Assembly (NCBI RefSeq): GCF_023015625.1
Contig: NZ_JALKAH010000004.1
Span: 62,001 to 126,000 of the forward strand
Reading direction: 5' to 3'
DNA: 64,000 nt
DNA from: Yoonia sp. F2084L
Lineage (GTDB): Bacteria > Pseudomonadota > Alphaproteobacteria > Rhodobacterales > Rhodobacteraceae
In this document: piece after piece, positions 26,912 to 34,753 of the stretch
How the letters are laid out: each line of letters opens with the position of its first letter
Numbering within the stretch: the stretch's first letter is position 1
Notes under the pieces: generated by a model
What the model was told of the DNA's origin: nothing
Database searches by the model: none
What the model saw: only the letters and a program-made list of their open reading frames with translations
Position numbers and translations under genes: made by a program

Positions 26912-26947
26912 AACCCGCCGATGGAAACATCGGCGGGTTCTTTGTTT
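26912..26947 (+). terminator. Intrinsic terminator of thrS
   Basis: A perfect 12-bp stem, AACCCGCCGATG with CATCGGCGGGTT, closed by a GAAA tetraloop and followed by CTTTGTTTT. It lies 25 bp after the thrS stop and isolates thrS from the bufferin operon. Confidence 0.92.
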
Positions 26948-27041
26948 TCAAGGCTCAAAGCCCTGTGACAGGCTGTCGCGGGCGAAGCCGCGCTCACGCG
27001 ATCTCACGGGAACGCGATGCACGGCCCTGTGAATGGCATAT

Positions 27042-27089
27042 GAACAGAGGTGACGGTTAGGGTTTGGGCATCGCCGGAACACGGTGACG
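27042..27089 (+). promoter_or_regulatory. Paired direct repeats upstream of bufA
   Basis: GAACA-GA-GGTGACG (27042-27055) and GAACA-C-GGTGACG (27077-27089) are near-identical direct repeats whose GGTGACG parts are 34 bp apart, about three helical turns. They end 32 bp before the bufA start. They may be an activator or repressor site or overlap the promoter. I cannot assign a regulator; no sigma factor or regulator gene is adjacent. Confidence 0.45.
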
Positions 27090-27121
27090 ATCAAACCTGA
27101 CCCAAATCAAAGGAAACTTCG

Positions 27122-27424
27122 ATGTCCAACGCTACAAAAACACTCGTACTCGCATCTGCTGTTGCAACTGCTGTTGCAGGCCTGTCCACAACTGCTGCTG
27201 CGCAAGAAAACGTCAAGTGCTTCGGTGTATCACTGGCTGGTGAAAACGACTGTGCAGCAGGCCCAGGCACAACATGTGCAGGCACATCCACTGTTGATTA
27301 CCAAGGCAACGCATGGACATTCGTCGCTGCGGGCACATGCGAAACCATGGAACTGCCAGCAATGGCTGACGGCAGTGAGCGCATGGGTTCACTGGAAGAG
27401 CTGGACCGCGACCTGCCAGCATAA
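27122..27424 (+). CDS. bufA: Bufferin-type RiPP precursor (BufA1, DUF2282 family)
   Basis: A 100-residue exported precursor. Residues 1-27 are a Sec signal peptide ending TTAAA; the mature part has exactly four cysteines, Cys33 (VKCFG), Cys44 (NDCAAG), Cys52 (TTCAG) and Cys73 (GTCET), in the conserved bufferin-1 frame with [11 protein letters not shown] between. Bufferins are copper-binding RiPPs in which core Cys are turned into thiooxazoles by a DUF692 enzyme; they protect the periplasm from metal excess. The genes for that enzyme and its partner follow. The last 25 residues are acidic and extend past the core. Confidence 0.9.
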   Translation: MSNATKTLVLASAVATAVAGLSTTAAAQENVKCFGVSLAGENDCAAGPGTTCAGTSTVDYQGNAWTFVAAGTCETMELPAMADGSERMGSLEELDRDLPA

Positions 27425-27434
27425 GCTGAAATAT

Positions 27435-27462
27435 GGTAAGGTGGATCATGATCCACCTTACC
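27435..27462. other. Perfect 28-bp palindrome between bufA and bufB
   Basis: The palindrome has arms GGTAAGGTGGATCA and TGATCCACCTTACC and starts 11 nt after the bufA stop. In RNA it would form a stem of up to 12 bp with a short loop. No T tract follows, so it is not a standard terminator. It may stabilise the bufA message 3' end or partly stop transcription so that precursor outnumbers enzyme; a protein-binding site is also possible. Confidence 0.75.
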
Positions 27463-27487
27463 TACCCTCTATCCAAAGGCTTCCGAT

Positions 27488-28342
27488 ATGCTTGACGCGA
27501 CAACACATCCTGCCCTGCCTGCGCGTCCGGGCGTCGGATACAAAGCCCAGCACTACAGCGACATCATGGAAGACTCCGGCCCCCTGGGCTGGCTGGAAAT
27601 CCATGCCGAGAATTACATGGGCGACGGTGGCCGCCCTCTTGCCCAGCTACGCCACCTTGCCGAACGCTTTCCCATTTCTGTGCACGGCGTTGGCCTGTCC
27701 ATCGGTGGCGAAGGCAACCTGGATACCGACCACCTTGGCCGCCTCAAGCACCTTGTCTCATGGTTGAACCCCGCTAGTTTTTCCGAGCATCTGGCTTGGT
27801 CCACCCACGACAGCCATTTCTTTAACGACCTGCTACCCCTGCCCTACACGGCCAAAACACTGTCCCGTGTTGCCACTCACATCAACCAGGTCCAAGACAC
27901 TGTCGGGCGCCGCATGCTGCTGGAAAACCCATCCAGCTATCTGGCTTTCGCTGAAAGCACGATGTCCGAGACGGATTTCCTGCGCGAATTGACCCAGCGC
28001 ACTGGCTGCGGTCTGCTATTGGATGTCAACAACGTCTTCGTTAGCGCCACCAACCTCAAAACCTCGCCCCAGGCCTACATCGACGACTTCCCGCTTGAGG
28101 CTGTCGGCGAAATTCACCTAGGGGGCCATGATGAGGACGAAGATGAAACCGGTGCACCGCTGTTGATCGACAGCCATGGTAAGGCTGTGGTTGATCCGGT
28201 CTGGGCGCTGCTGGATTATACGCTTGCCAAATCCGGCCCTAAGCCGTTGCTGATCGAATGGGACACCGATGTACCCGAATGGCCCGTATTAGCCGATGAA
28301 ATTTCCCGCGCAGACCGCGCCCTTGCGCTGATCACATCATGA
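27488..28342 (+). CDS. bufB: DUF692 multinuclear iron oxidative enzyme (BufB)
   Basis: BufB is a TIM-barrel iron enzyme that oxidises cysteines of the precursor using oxygen. The 284 residues keep the metal-ligand motifs of the MbnB/TglH/DUF692 family: LEIHAENYM (Glu), SVHGVGLSIGG (His), SFSEHLAW (Glu, His), LLENPSSY (Glu), LLLDVNNVFV (Asp, Asn), EIHLGGHDED (two His), LIDSHG and LIEWDTD (Glu). It follows bufA after a hairpin and overlaps bufC by ATGA, so enzyme and partner should be made in equal amounts. It acts in the cytosol, before export of BufA. Confidence 0.93.
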   Translation: MLDATTHPALPARPGVGYKAQHYSDIMEDSGPLGWLEIHAENYMGDGGRPLAQLRHLAERFPISVHGVGLSIGGEGNLDTDHLGRLKHLVSWLNPASFSEHLAWSTHDSHFFNDLLPLPYTAKTLSRVATHINQVQDTVGRRMLLENPSSYLAFAESTMSETDFLRELTQRTGCGLLLDVNNVFVSATNLKTSPQAYIDDFPLEAVGEIHLGGHDEDEDETGAPLLIDSHGKAVVDPVWALLDYTLAKSGPKPLLIEWDTDVPEWPVLADEISRADRALALITS

Positions 28343-29076
28343 CCGTTAGCCAAGCCGCCTTTAAAACCGCCATACTGGATCCGGCTGCCGCTGTCCCCAC
28401 AGGCATCGTAAACCCTGATGGTGCCGCTGCCAGCAAACGTTTTGACGTGTACCGCAACAATGTGGCCGTCAGCCTGTCCGACGCGCTTGAGGCCGCTTTT
28501 CCGGTCGTCCGCAAACTTGTCGGCGATGAGTTCTTTCGCGCTATGGCCGGCGTGTACCTGCGCAAGCATCCCCCAAAAACGCCACTGATGATGTTTTACG
28601 GCGATGCCATGCCGCAGTTTCTGGGGCGGTTCGAACCAACCAAGAAATTCGGCTATCTGCCTGCGATCGCAAGGATCGAATTGGCGATGCGCCATGCCTA
28701 TCACGCCAAAGACGTCACCCCGGCCGATGCAAACGCCCTGACCGCCGTTGCCCCCGACGCGTTAATGAGCACCAAGTTGAAGATCGCACCTGCCACACAA
28801 ACGGTGACATCCGATTTTCCAATCCACGCAATCTATCTTGCCAACACCCAAGCGGACGCCCCCAAACCGGTGATGCAGCCAGAGGCGGTGATGATCACCC
28901 GCGCGGGCTTTGATCCGCAGATACATCTGATCAACGCAGCCGCTGCGTCTTGCATTGAAGCCCTCAAAAAGGGCCAGTCTTTGGGCCAAGCGACGGCAAC
29001 AGCAGATACAACCCTTGATCTGGGTGTGGTGCTGGGCCTGCTTTTGGCCCAAGGCGCCGTGACTGAAATTTACTGA
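28339..29076 (+). CDS. bufC: DUF2063-domain partner protein (BufC)
   Basis: BufC is the recognition partner of BufB. The 245-residue protein starts with the DUF2063 signature QAAFKTAILDPAAAVPTGIVNP, then RFDVYRNNVAVSLSDALEAAFPVVRKLVGDEFFRAMAGVYLRKHPP, a helical domain; the C-terminal half (from about residue 145) is beta-rich and would bind the precursor. The 4-nt ATGA overlap with bufB fixes the start. MbnC and the Neisseria HvfC-type proteins are the nearest known analogues. Confidence 0.9.
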   Translation: MTVSQAAFKTAILDPAAAVPTGIVNPDGAAASKRFDVYRNNVAVSLSDALEAAFPVVRKLVGDEFFRAMAGVYLRKHPPKTPLMMFYGDAMPQFLGRFEPTKKFGYLPAIARIELAMRHAYHAKDVTPADANALTAVAPDALMSTKLKIAPATQTVTSDFPIHAIYLANTQADAPKPVMQPEAVMITRAGFDPQIHLINAAAASCIEALKKGQSLGQATATADTTLDLGVVLGLLLAQGAVTEIY

Positions 29077-29089
29077 AAGGCCATCCCCC

Positions 29090-29638
29090 ATGACCACTTC
29101 CCCTTTTGCCCAGATGGCCCACCCCATCAACCGCGCTGGTGACGAGATTTTGCCCCTCTTGGCCCGCTTTGTCTTTGCTGCGGTCCTGACGATGTATTTC
29201 TGGAATTCCGGCCTGACCAAACTGGGTGATGGGATATTTGGTATCTTCTCGCCGTCGATTGGCGCTTATGGCCAGATTTTCCCCAAAGCGATGGAAGCGG
29301 TCGGTTATGACATCTCGCAACTGAGCATCTTTCACTGGGCTGTTGCGACCGCTGGCACGATTGCAGAATTTGTCCTGCCCGTCCTGATCATCATCGGCCT
29401 GCTTACCCGGCTGGCGGCGGTTGGGATGATCGGCTTTATCATCGTGCAATCGCTGACCGACCTTTTCGGCCACGGCGGGATTGCCCATGACGGCACGCTT
29501 GGCGCTTGGTTTGACCGTATGCCAGATGCGCTGATCCTTGATCAACGCGCGTTTTGGGTGCTGTGCCTGCTGATCCTTGTGTTCAAGGGTGCAGGCACGC
29601 TGTCGATTGATCGCGGTCTGTTCAGAAATGCGCCTTAG
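29090..29638 (+). CDS. DoxX-like membrane protein of the bufferin operon
   Basis: A 182-residue protein with four membrane segments (about 22-45, 78-102, 105-128 and 152-170) and the DoxX-type opening LARFVFAAVLTMYFWNSGLTKL. DoxX proteins commonly close bufferin and related DUF692 operons, and a role in redox or metal handling at the membrane has been proposed, but it is not needed for the core modification. It is 13 bp downstream of bufC. Its 3' end overlaps the converging gene by 17 bp. It lacks cysteine. Confidence 0.85.
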   Translation: MTTSPFAQMAHPINRAGDEILPLLARFVFAAVLTMYFWNSGLTKLGDGIFGIFSPSIGAYGQIFPKAMEAVGYDISQLSIFHWAVATAGTIAEFVLPVLIIIGLLTRLAAVGMIGFIIVQSLTDLFGHGGIAHDGTLGAWFDRMPDALILDQRAFWVLCLLILVFKGAGTLSIDRGLFRNAP

Positions 29639-29990
29639 GCTCATCCGGCTTACCGGCGGCAATCCCCAGGATGCCGCCCAAGGCCACAAAGCCAATCGGG
29701 AACATGGTGCCGACATTGAAGCCGAAAGCGGCGTAGAAACAAAACGCGCTGATCAGCATCAGAATGCCGCCCCAAAGCGCACGGGATTTGGCCATCGCAC
29801 CACCCGCAATCGCCAGCAGAGGGGCAATGAAGCTGGCAAAGCGAATAAAGCCTGGGTTTTCAAGAAGCCCGAAAAGCTCTCCTACTTCGGCGTGCCGCTC
29901 TGATAGTTCTGCATAACCATAGCCAAACAGACCAACGATAATGCCAATCAGGCCACCGATGATGCCGAGTATACTTGCGGCGTTGCGCAT
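29622..29990 (-). CDS. Small four-helix membrane protein, function unknown
   Basis: A 122-residue protein with about four membrane segments: ASILGIIGGLIGIIVGLFGYGYAEL at the N-terminus, then FASFIAPLLAIAGGAMA, LWGGILMLISAFCFYAAFG and FPIGFVALGGILGIAAG. The arrangement resembles DUF4064-type proteins. Start chosen at ATG 29990 after AAGGAG, ten codons inside the longer frame. The 3' end overlaps the bufferin-operon DoxX gene tail to tail by 17 bp; opposite orientation argues against a shared function. Confidence 0.6.
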   Translation of the reverse strand: MRNAASILGIIGGLIGIIVGLFGYGYAELSERHAEVGELFGLLENPGFIRFASFIAPLLAIAGGAMAKSRALWGGILMLISAFCFYAAFGFNVGTMFPIGFVALGGILGIAAGKPDEPKAHF

Positions 29991-30035
29991 GGGTCTTCTC
30001 CTTACTGCTCTGATGGTCACATAAGCAGTAAGTGG

Positions 30036-30365
30036 TCAGTCGCCAAGGTACTTTGCCTGAACGTCAGCTTTCCAGCCGACCGTCCACTGCCCATCCGCTT
30101 CGATCACAGGACGTTTCATCAGCGTGGGATGCGTCGCCAGTAGCGACGCCGGATCGGCCGCTTTTTCGGCGTCACTCAGCCCGCGCCAAGTGGTTGACGC
30201 GCGGTTGATCGCAGCATCACCAAACTGCGCCACAATTGTTGCGCGGTCGGCTTCTGTCACACCATCCGCACGCACATCAATCACCGCGGGTACATGCCCT
30301 GCCAGTGCCAATGATTTCAGCGCCTTTCGGCAGGTATCGCAGGATTTCAGACCAAAAAAGCGCAT
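30036..30365 (-). CDS. ArsC/Spx-fold reductase-like protein
   Basis: The 109 residues adopt the ArsC/YffB thioredoxin-like fold: MRFFGLKSCDTCRKALKSL at the N-terminus with Cys9 and Cys12 (CDTC) at the start of helix 1, and the cis-proline loop HPTLMKRPVIEADG. Known relatives are glutaredoxin-dependent arsenate reductases or the uncharacterised YffB. The Arg trio of true ArsC is not fully evident, so a YffB-like role is as likely. The start ATG 30365 follows GGAGG; the longer frame upstream is not used. Confidence 0.8.
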   Translation of the reverse strand: MRFFGLKSCDTCRKALKSLALAGHVPAVIDVRADGVTEADRATIVAQFGDAAINRASTTWRGLSDAEKAADPASLLATHPTLMKRPVIEADGQWTVGWKADVQAKYLGD

Positions 30366-30543
30366 TTCGCCTCCTAATTGAGCAAAGAATGACCGGATCG
30401 CGGCAATGCGACGACGTGTCATTTGCCTTTTTCATAAAACACATAATTCTAAAGATATGAAGCAAAGGGAAGTCCGCATGTCGCGGGGCCCAACAGCTAG
30501 CCCAGCCATCCCCAAAGGGGACACGACAAAAGGAGAGCGGACA

Positions 30544-30753
30544 ATGCCAAGCGGCACCGTAAAATGGTTCAACACAACAAAAGGTTACGGATTTATTGCA
30601 CCCGACGACGGCGGCTCAGATATCTTTGTGCATATCTCGGCTGTGGAACAATCCGGTCTGACCGGTCTGGCAGACGACCAAAAAGTCACATTTGATCTGA
30701 TCGAAGGCCGTGACGGTCGCAAAATGGCTGGCAATATCGCCATCGCCGGGTAG
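30544..30753 (+). CDS. Cold-shock domain protein
   Basis: A 69-residue single-stranded nucleic acid-binding protein. RNP1 (KGYGFIAPDDG) and RNP2 (DIFVHISAVE) are both present in the usual OB-fold order after SGTVKWFN. The start is ATG 30544 after AAGGAG; the 46 upstream in-frame codons are leader. The leader of more than 80 nt includes a short CCCCAAAGGGG hairpin, which could matter for translation as in other cold-shock mRNAs. Gene name cannot be set among several paralogues. Confidence 0.95.
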   Translation: MPSGTVKWFNTTKGYGFIAPDDGGSDIFVHISAVEQSGLTGLADDQKVTFDLIEGRDGRKMAGNIAIAG

Positions 30754-30767
30754 CCTAAGCAGGCCGG

Positions 30768-31745
30768 TTAACGGTCCCTGTTCTGCATACGACTGCGGAC
30801 CAGCTCCATTGCGTCCACCTTGGGTTGGGCGGGTTGGTCCGCCTCAAGATACTTTTCGACCGATTTCGCGAAGTCTTTGTCCTTTTCCTCGACCGCCTTC
30901 AGGTGACGCATATAGACCAACACCCCACCCGCGCATTGCAAGCTGAAAAAGAACAGAAAGAAAAAGAGACAAAGCCCCGCAAAAATGGCGGCCTCTATGC
31001 CGAAAAACAGCGGGAGGTCGGTCATTGGATTGAACTCACCCACGGCATCCAGTTTCGCATTCAGGCTGTCAGCAATCCCCAACGGGACAGACAAAAGCAC
31101 CACGATTGGGACGACCAAATAGGTCCCGATTTGTGACAATACCACCAGAGGCAACAGCGACGTAAAACCGCTCCCTACCCCGTAAAATGGTGTGTGGGCA
31201 CGCCCGCTGGGATCCGCGCCGATCGAGGCACCGGTCAATGGCATCAACAAACAGGCCCGTACAGCGGCCAGAAGTGCAAAGCTACCGATGAACAGCCCCC
31301 AGGATAAGACTGGGCTGCTCTCGAGCAGTAGCGCTATGACGGCATCGCCATCGCTTCCATCAATTGCTTGGAAGTCATCAAGCGTCAGAGGCGTAAAGAG
31401 AATAAACGCAGCAACCGCAGCTACTGTGATCACAAGCGCGCAGATTGCCTCAAACATGCCGTATCCGACAGCGGGCAGCATCAGGCCAAAATATGTATTC
31501 GTGGGGCGGTGTTCTTTGGCCTGCATCCCAATGCGCGTACCCACCAAAATGGGCACGATGCCGACCCCGATGCTGCATGCGACAATCACCAGTAGCCCTA
31601 AAAACGGCGCGATCAGGGTAATTATCAAAGTAGGCACAACGGCAACGATGCCGAACATGATCATCGCGATGATCAAAATCGGCAACACAATCGCGTAACG
31701 CCAAAGAATCGCGAATGAAAATGGGATTGCACGCAGAAAAATCAT
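30768..31745 (-). CDS. Polytopic membrane protein, function unknown
   Basis: The 325-residue protein has about seven membrane segments, including LWRYAIVLPILIIAMIMFGIVAVVPTLIITLIAPFLGLL near the N-terminus and IFAGLCLFFFLFFFSL near the C-terminus, and then a charged cytosolic tail (HLKAVEEKDKDFAKSVEKYLEADQP). Start at ATG 31745 behind GAGGAG. The pattern of paired N-terminal helices and a roughly 45-residue tail recurs in Rhodobacteraceae proteins of unknown function. It converges on the cold-shock gene with a 14-bp gap. Confidence 0.65.
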   Translation of the reverse strand: MIFLRAIPFSFAILWRYAIVLPILIIAMIMFGIVAVVPTLIITLIAPFLGLLVIVACSIGVGIVPILVGTRIGMQAKEHRPTNTYFGLMLPAVGYGMFEAICALVITVAAVAAFILFTPLTLDDFQAIDGSDGDAVIALLLESSPVLSWGLFIGSFALLAAVRACLLMPLTGASIGADPSGRAHTPFYGVGSGFTSLLPLVVLSQIGTYLVVPIVVLLSVPLGIADSLNAKLDAVGEFNPMTDLPLFFGIEAAIFAGLCLFFFLFFFSLQCAGGVLVYMRHLKAVEEKDKDFAKSVEKYLEADQPAQPKVDAMELVRSRMQNRDR

Positions 31746-31936
31746 CCCGAACTCCTCAAAACAAAGGTTAATTCGTTTATGCAGACGCAGTGCGGCAGTC
31801 AAAGTGAAAACTGCATAAACCCGTCAAAGAAGGCGTCAGGTGTGTTATTCGCCCCGCATATGTCGCGACTTGGCTATTCACCTCGTTGATCCGCCCGGGG
31901 CCTTTTCGAACCGCCATCATGCGCTAGTATTCAATC

Positions 31937-32659
31937 ATGCGTTATCTTCTTATCCTTTTGCTGTTTGCCACAACAGCACCCGCCCAAACCGTTGAAACCG
32001 ACCTTGAACTGGTTTTGCTCGCCGATGCTTCGGGGTCCATCGACGCGGATGAGCTGGCCTTTCAACGGCAGTCCTACGCAACCGCAATCACCGACCCGGC
32101 AGTCGTTTCGGCCATCGAAAACACGCTTTATGGATCCATTGCGGTGACTTACGTCGAATGGGCCGCAAACCAAGCGACCGTCGTGGGTTGGACCATTATC
32201 GCGGATATGGACAGCGCCACCCGCTTTGCAGAGGCTCTGATCGGCCCACCGCGCCAAGCCAGCGGGCGCAATGCCATCGGATCGGCGCTGCTTTATGGGA
32301 TGCAGCAGATCGAGACCAATGACATCCGCGGTTTTCGCCGGGTGATCGACTTTTCAGGCGACACGATGGGGAACAGCTATGGCCCGCCGATTACGCAAGC
32401 GCGCGATGAGGTTGTCGCCAATGGCATCACGATTAACGCGCTGCCAATCCTGCGCAACGGGGATTTTGCCGCCAACAGCCTGCCCTTGGCCTATGAACAA
32501 AACATCATCGGCGGACCCAACGCCTTTGTCATGCCCGCCCAAAGCGGGCCCGAGTTCACTGATGCCGTACGCCGTAAATTGATCCTCGAAATCGCTGGCA
32601 CCACGCCGGAAACGCAGTTTGCATCACTCTTGCTGAATACTCTCAAGATAGGCAAGTAG
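31937..32659 (+). CDS. DUF1194 von Willebrand factor A-like secreted protein
   Basis: A 240-residue protein with a signal peptide (LLILLLFATTAPAQ, cut near 17). The mature chain is a von Willebrand A fold: LVLLADASGSIDADE is the metal-adhesion motif DxSxS, and a Thr/Asp-rich later strand (VIDFSGDTMGNS) supplies further metal ligands. DUF1194 is the family. Binding partner unknown. Its 3' end overlaps the converging cytochrome gene by 36 bp, an unusually long tail-to-tail overlap. Confidence 0.85.
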   Translation: MRYLLILLLFATTAPAQTVETDLELVLLADASGSIDADELAFQRQSYATAITDPAVVSAIENTLYGSIAVTYVEWAANQATVVGWTIIADMDSATRFAEALIGPPRQASGRNAIGSALLYGMQQIETNDIRGFRRVIDFSGDTMGNSYGPPITQARDEVVANGITINALPILRNGDFAANSLPLAYEQNIIGGPNAFVMPAQSGPEFTDAVRRKLILEIAGTTPETQFASLLLNTLKIGK

Positions 32660-33019
32660 GTCGACAATCGGCTGAGAGGTCATAATCGGCTGGCCGGTTT
32701 CGGCTTTCGTCGGCGCATCGGTGCCTTCAAAGAAATCCCCATAGACCGGCATTGTACTGCCGTGACTGACCAATGGATCACGTCCGTCAATGCGCATAAC
32801 AACGCGGGTCGTTGGGAAGACGCCTGCGTTACGTGCCGCCAGCGTTGTCAGATTTGTAGGGGCCACCACCAATGAAGGCGACATTGGCCCGTTGCCCGTG
32901 GCCGAGATGCCATGACAGGTGGCACAGTAATACCCAAAGATCGCCTCGCCTTGTGCTGCATCTTGTGCGGCTGCCGGGACTGCTAGGCCCAAGGCCGCTA
33001 CTAAAGGAACTATTCGCAT
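32624..33019 (-). CDS. Secreted c-type cytochrome
   Basis: The 131-residue protein has a Sec signal (LVAALGLAVPAAAQ) and a single heme-binding CATCH near residue 34, with GNGP after it and TMPVY carrying the likely axial Met. It ends LLAYLESIQQE. Start at ATG 33019 with AGGAGG. The lipoprotein cytochrome 0.8 kb away shares the VAP-LTT-ARN-GVFPT core and the YL-SIQQ end, so the two are paralogues: one soluble in the periplasm, one membrane-anchored. The redox partner is not evident. Confidence 0.9.
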   Translation of the reverse strand: MRIVPLVAALGLAVPAAAQDAAQGEAIFGYYCATCHGISATGNGPMSPSLVVAPTNLTTLAARNAGVFPTTRVVMRIDGRDPLVSHGSTMPVYGDFFEGTDAPTKAETGQPIMTSQPIVDLLAYLESIQQE

Positions 33020-33089
33020 CACGTCCTCCTTTAACTCTCTGCCCAACATTAGTGGGGCTCAGATCGGGCGCGTTGATGCAAATCAAACC

Positions 33090-33731
33090 TTAACGCAGGC
33101 TCAGATTGCCAATCGCTGCCCGGATCATGCTGTCAGTGTCGTCGCTGTCACCAGAGACGGCCAAACCGACAAGCGCGCCCTTTTCACCACCAAAGGCACG
33201 GGCATAGTCCGCGGCCAGATCAACGCTTTCGCTGAACGATCCTGTGCCTGCCTGACGCAGTGCAATCGTGACACCCTGCCCTTGTGGACCGTAAGGCGAG
33301 TTGATCACCTGACCGCGCGAATGGTTGCCGCCCCAAGCGTATTGCATGATGCGCACGTCATCGTTGCCCAGCAGGCTGCGGATGTTGGCGCCTTCAAGGC
33401 TTGGCGCGAGGCTTTCTGGCACGAAGACAAAATAGAGCGAAATGTTGCGATCATCGCCACCTTTGCGGCTGAGATCTGTCGCCGGGACTGATTGTTCCAC
33501 CGTCCAGCTCCACCCTGCTCCGTTTGATCCCCAATCGGCGCGGCCCACGCGGGTCCATGCGATTGACACCGAACCGTCAGAAACAAGACCAAGGTTCTGA
33601 CCAAAGCTGTAGTCGTTTGAACTAAACAGCGACAAACGCTGTTCCTGCCACCCGCTGGCAAAGCTGACGGGGCCTGCCGTGGCGCTTACTGCGGTTGAGA
33701 GGGCAAGAACGGTCGATAAAAGAAGTCGCAT
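33090..33731 (-). CDS. DUF3047 secreted protein
   Basis: A 213-residue protein with signal peptide (LLSTVLALSTAVSATA). The mature chain shows the DUF3047 elements: WSWTVEQ, LSRKGGDDRNISLYFVF, IMQYAWGGNHSRGQVINSP, DYARAFG, and VGLAVSGDSDDTDSMIRAAIGNLSL. The family is predicted to be a beta-sandwich with no known activity. It lies between the two paralogous cytochromes on the same strand. Confidence 0.8.
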   Translation of the reverse strand: MRLLLSTVLALSTAVSATAGPVSFASGWQEQRLSLFSSNDYSFGQNLGLVSDGSVSIAWTRVGRADWGSNGAGWSWTVEQSVPATDLSRKGGDDRNISLYFVFVPESLAPSLEGANIRSLLGNDDVRIMQYAWGGNHSRGQVINSPYGPQGQGVTIALRQAGTGSFSESVDLAADYARAFGGEKGALVGLAVSGDSDDTDSMIRAAIGNLSLR

Positions 33732-33827
33732 GGGGCATATCCTTTGTGCGCGGTTGGCATAGACCTACCGCACCAAGGCGTTCATGAAACCACTCAGCTG
33801 CGGATGTCACGCGAATGTCAGCTTTGG

Positions 33828-34211
33828 TTACTGTTGGATGCTCTGCAAATACTCGGTCAAAAGCAGCAGTTTCATCGGGACCGGTGTGCCAAGCCCTTCA
33901 TTTTCGACGATAACAGTCTCGCCCAGATCACCTGCCCCAAACTCCGGCATTGCCGCGCTAAAGTGTTCGCCCCGATCAAGCCCGTCAATCGTGCTCATCA
34001 CCTGATTGGTGGGGAAAACGCCGCCATTGCGGGCCGTAATTGTGGTCAGGTCAGGCGGGGCTACCGCCAGTCCACGCGCCGCAGGACCATTGCCCATACC
34101 ATCAGCACCGTGGCAGCTTGCACAGTTTTCCATAAACATCGTGGGTCCGTCGACGGGTTCTTCCACGCAGGCCGCCAGACCAAGGGCCGCAACAATCCAA
34201 ATATACCGCAT
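33828..34211 (-). CDS. Lipoprotein c-type cytochrome
   Basis: The 127 residues begin with a lipobox signal (WIVAALGLAAC, anchor Cys15) and carry one heme motif CASCH (about 30-34), followed by GADGMGNGPAARG and a later AAMPEFG with the probable axial Met. The end reads LLTEYLQSIQQ. The sequence is clearly paralogous to the secreted cytochrome at 32.6 kb, but here the protein is membrane-anchored. Together with DUF3047 they form a small minus-strand cluster. Confidence 0.9.
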   Translation of the reverse strand: MRYIWIVAALGLAACVEEPVDGPTMFMENCASCHGADGMGNGPAARGLAVAPPDLTTITARNGGVFPTNQVMSTIDGLDRGEHFSAAMPEFGAGDLGETVIVENEGLGTPVPMKLLLLTEYLQSIQQ

Positions 34212-34318
34212 CTTTCACCTCCTGTTTTGACCCAAGTCTAACAACAATGATGCTGCCCGCCACTATGATCTGGATCATACGTCCCGTAAGCTGCGATTAA
34301 ACCAGCAAAGGATCGCCC

Positions 34319-34753
34319 ATGCCGCATCATATCGTGATCATGCTCGCCGCCGGGATTGGTATTCCGGTGCTTGCCGCACTCAATGCCGCGTTGGGACGAC
34401 ATATTGGCTCACCGGCAGTCGCCGCGACCATCCTTTTTGTTGTGGCTTTTGCGGTATCGGCCTTGGTTGCCTTCATGACAGCCCCACAAGCAGTAACAAA
34501 GCTCGCTACAGCCCCAAAACACCTGTTTTTCGCTGGTGCTCTGGTCGCATTCTACGTCTTGTCGATCACATGGATCGCACCGACGATGGGTGTCGGGAAT
34601 GCCGTGTTCTTTGTGCTGCTGGGTCAGTTGATCTCGGCGGCGGCGATTGACCACTTTGGCCTGTTCAATGCGCAAAGCTCACCGCTGACACTAACGCGGG
34701 CAGCTGGAATTGCACTGATGGCAACCGGCGTTTTCGTTACGCAGAAAGCTTAA
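34319..34753 (+). CDS. DMT superfamily transporter (DUF606/YdcZ type)
   Basis: The 144-residue membrane protein has five hydrophobic segments and the DUF606 signature IMLAAGIGIPVLAALNAALGRHIGSP, with TWIAPTMGVGNAVFFVLLGQLISAAAIDHFG in the second half. Such half-size drug/metabolite proteins work as dimers. Substrate unknown. Its last 17 bp overlap the converging Ldh-type oxidoreductase gene. Confidence 0.82.
   Translation: MPHHIVIMLAAGIGIPVLAALNAALGRHIGSPAVAATILFVVAFAVSALVAFMTAPQAVTKLATAPKHLFFAGALVAFYVLSITWIAPTMGVGNAVFFVLLGQLISAAAIDHFGLFNAQSSPLTLTRAAGIALMATGVFVTQKA

Noticed and set aside
30423..30543. Possible cold-shock thermosensor leader
   Set aside because: Only one short hairpin is visible and no cold-box sequence could be established, so it is not listed as a feature.
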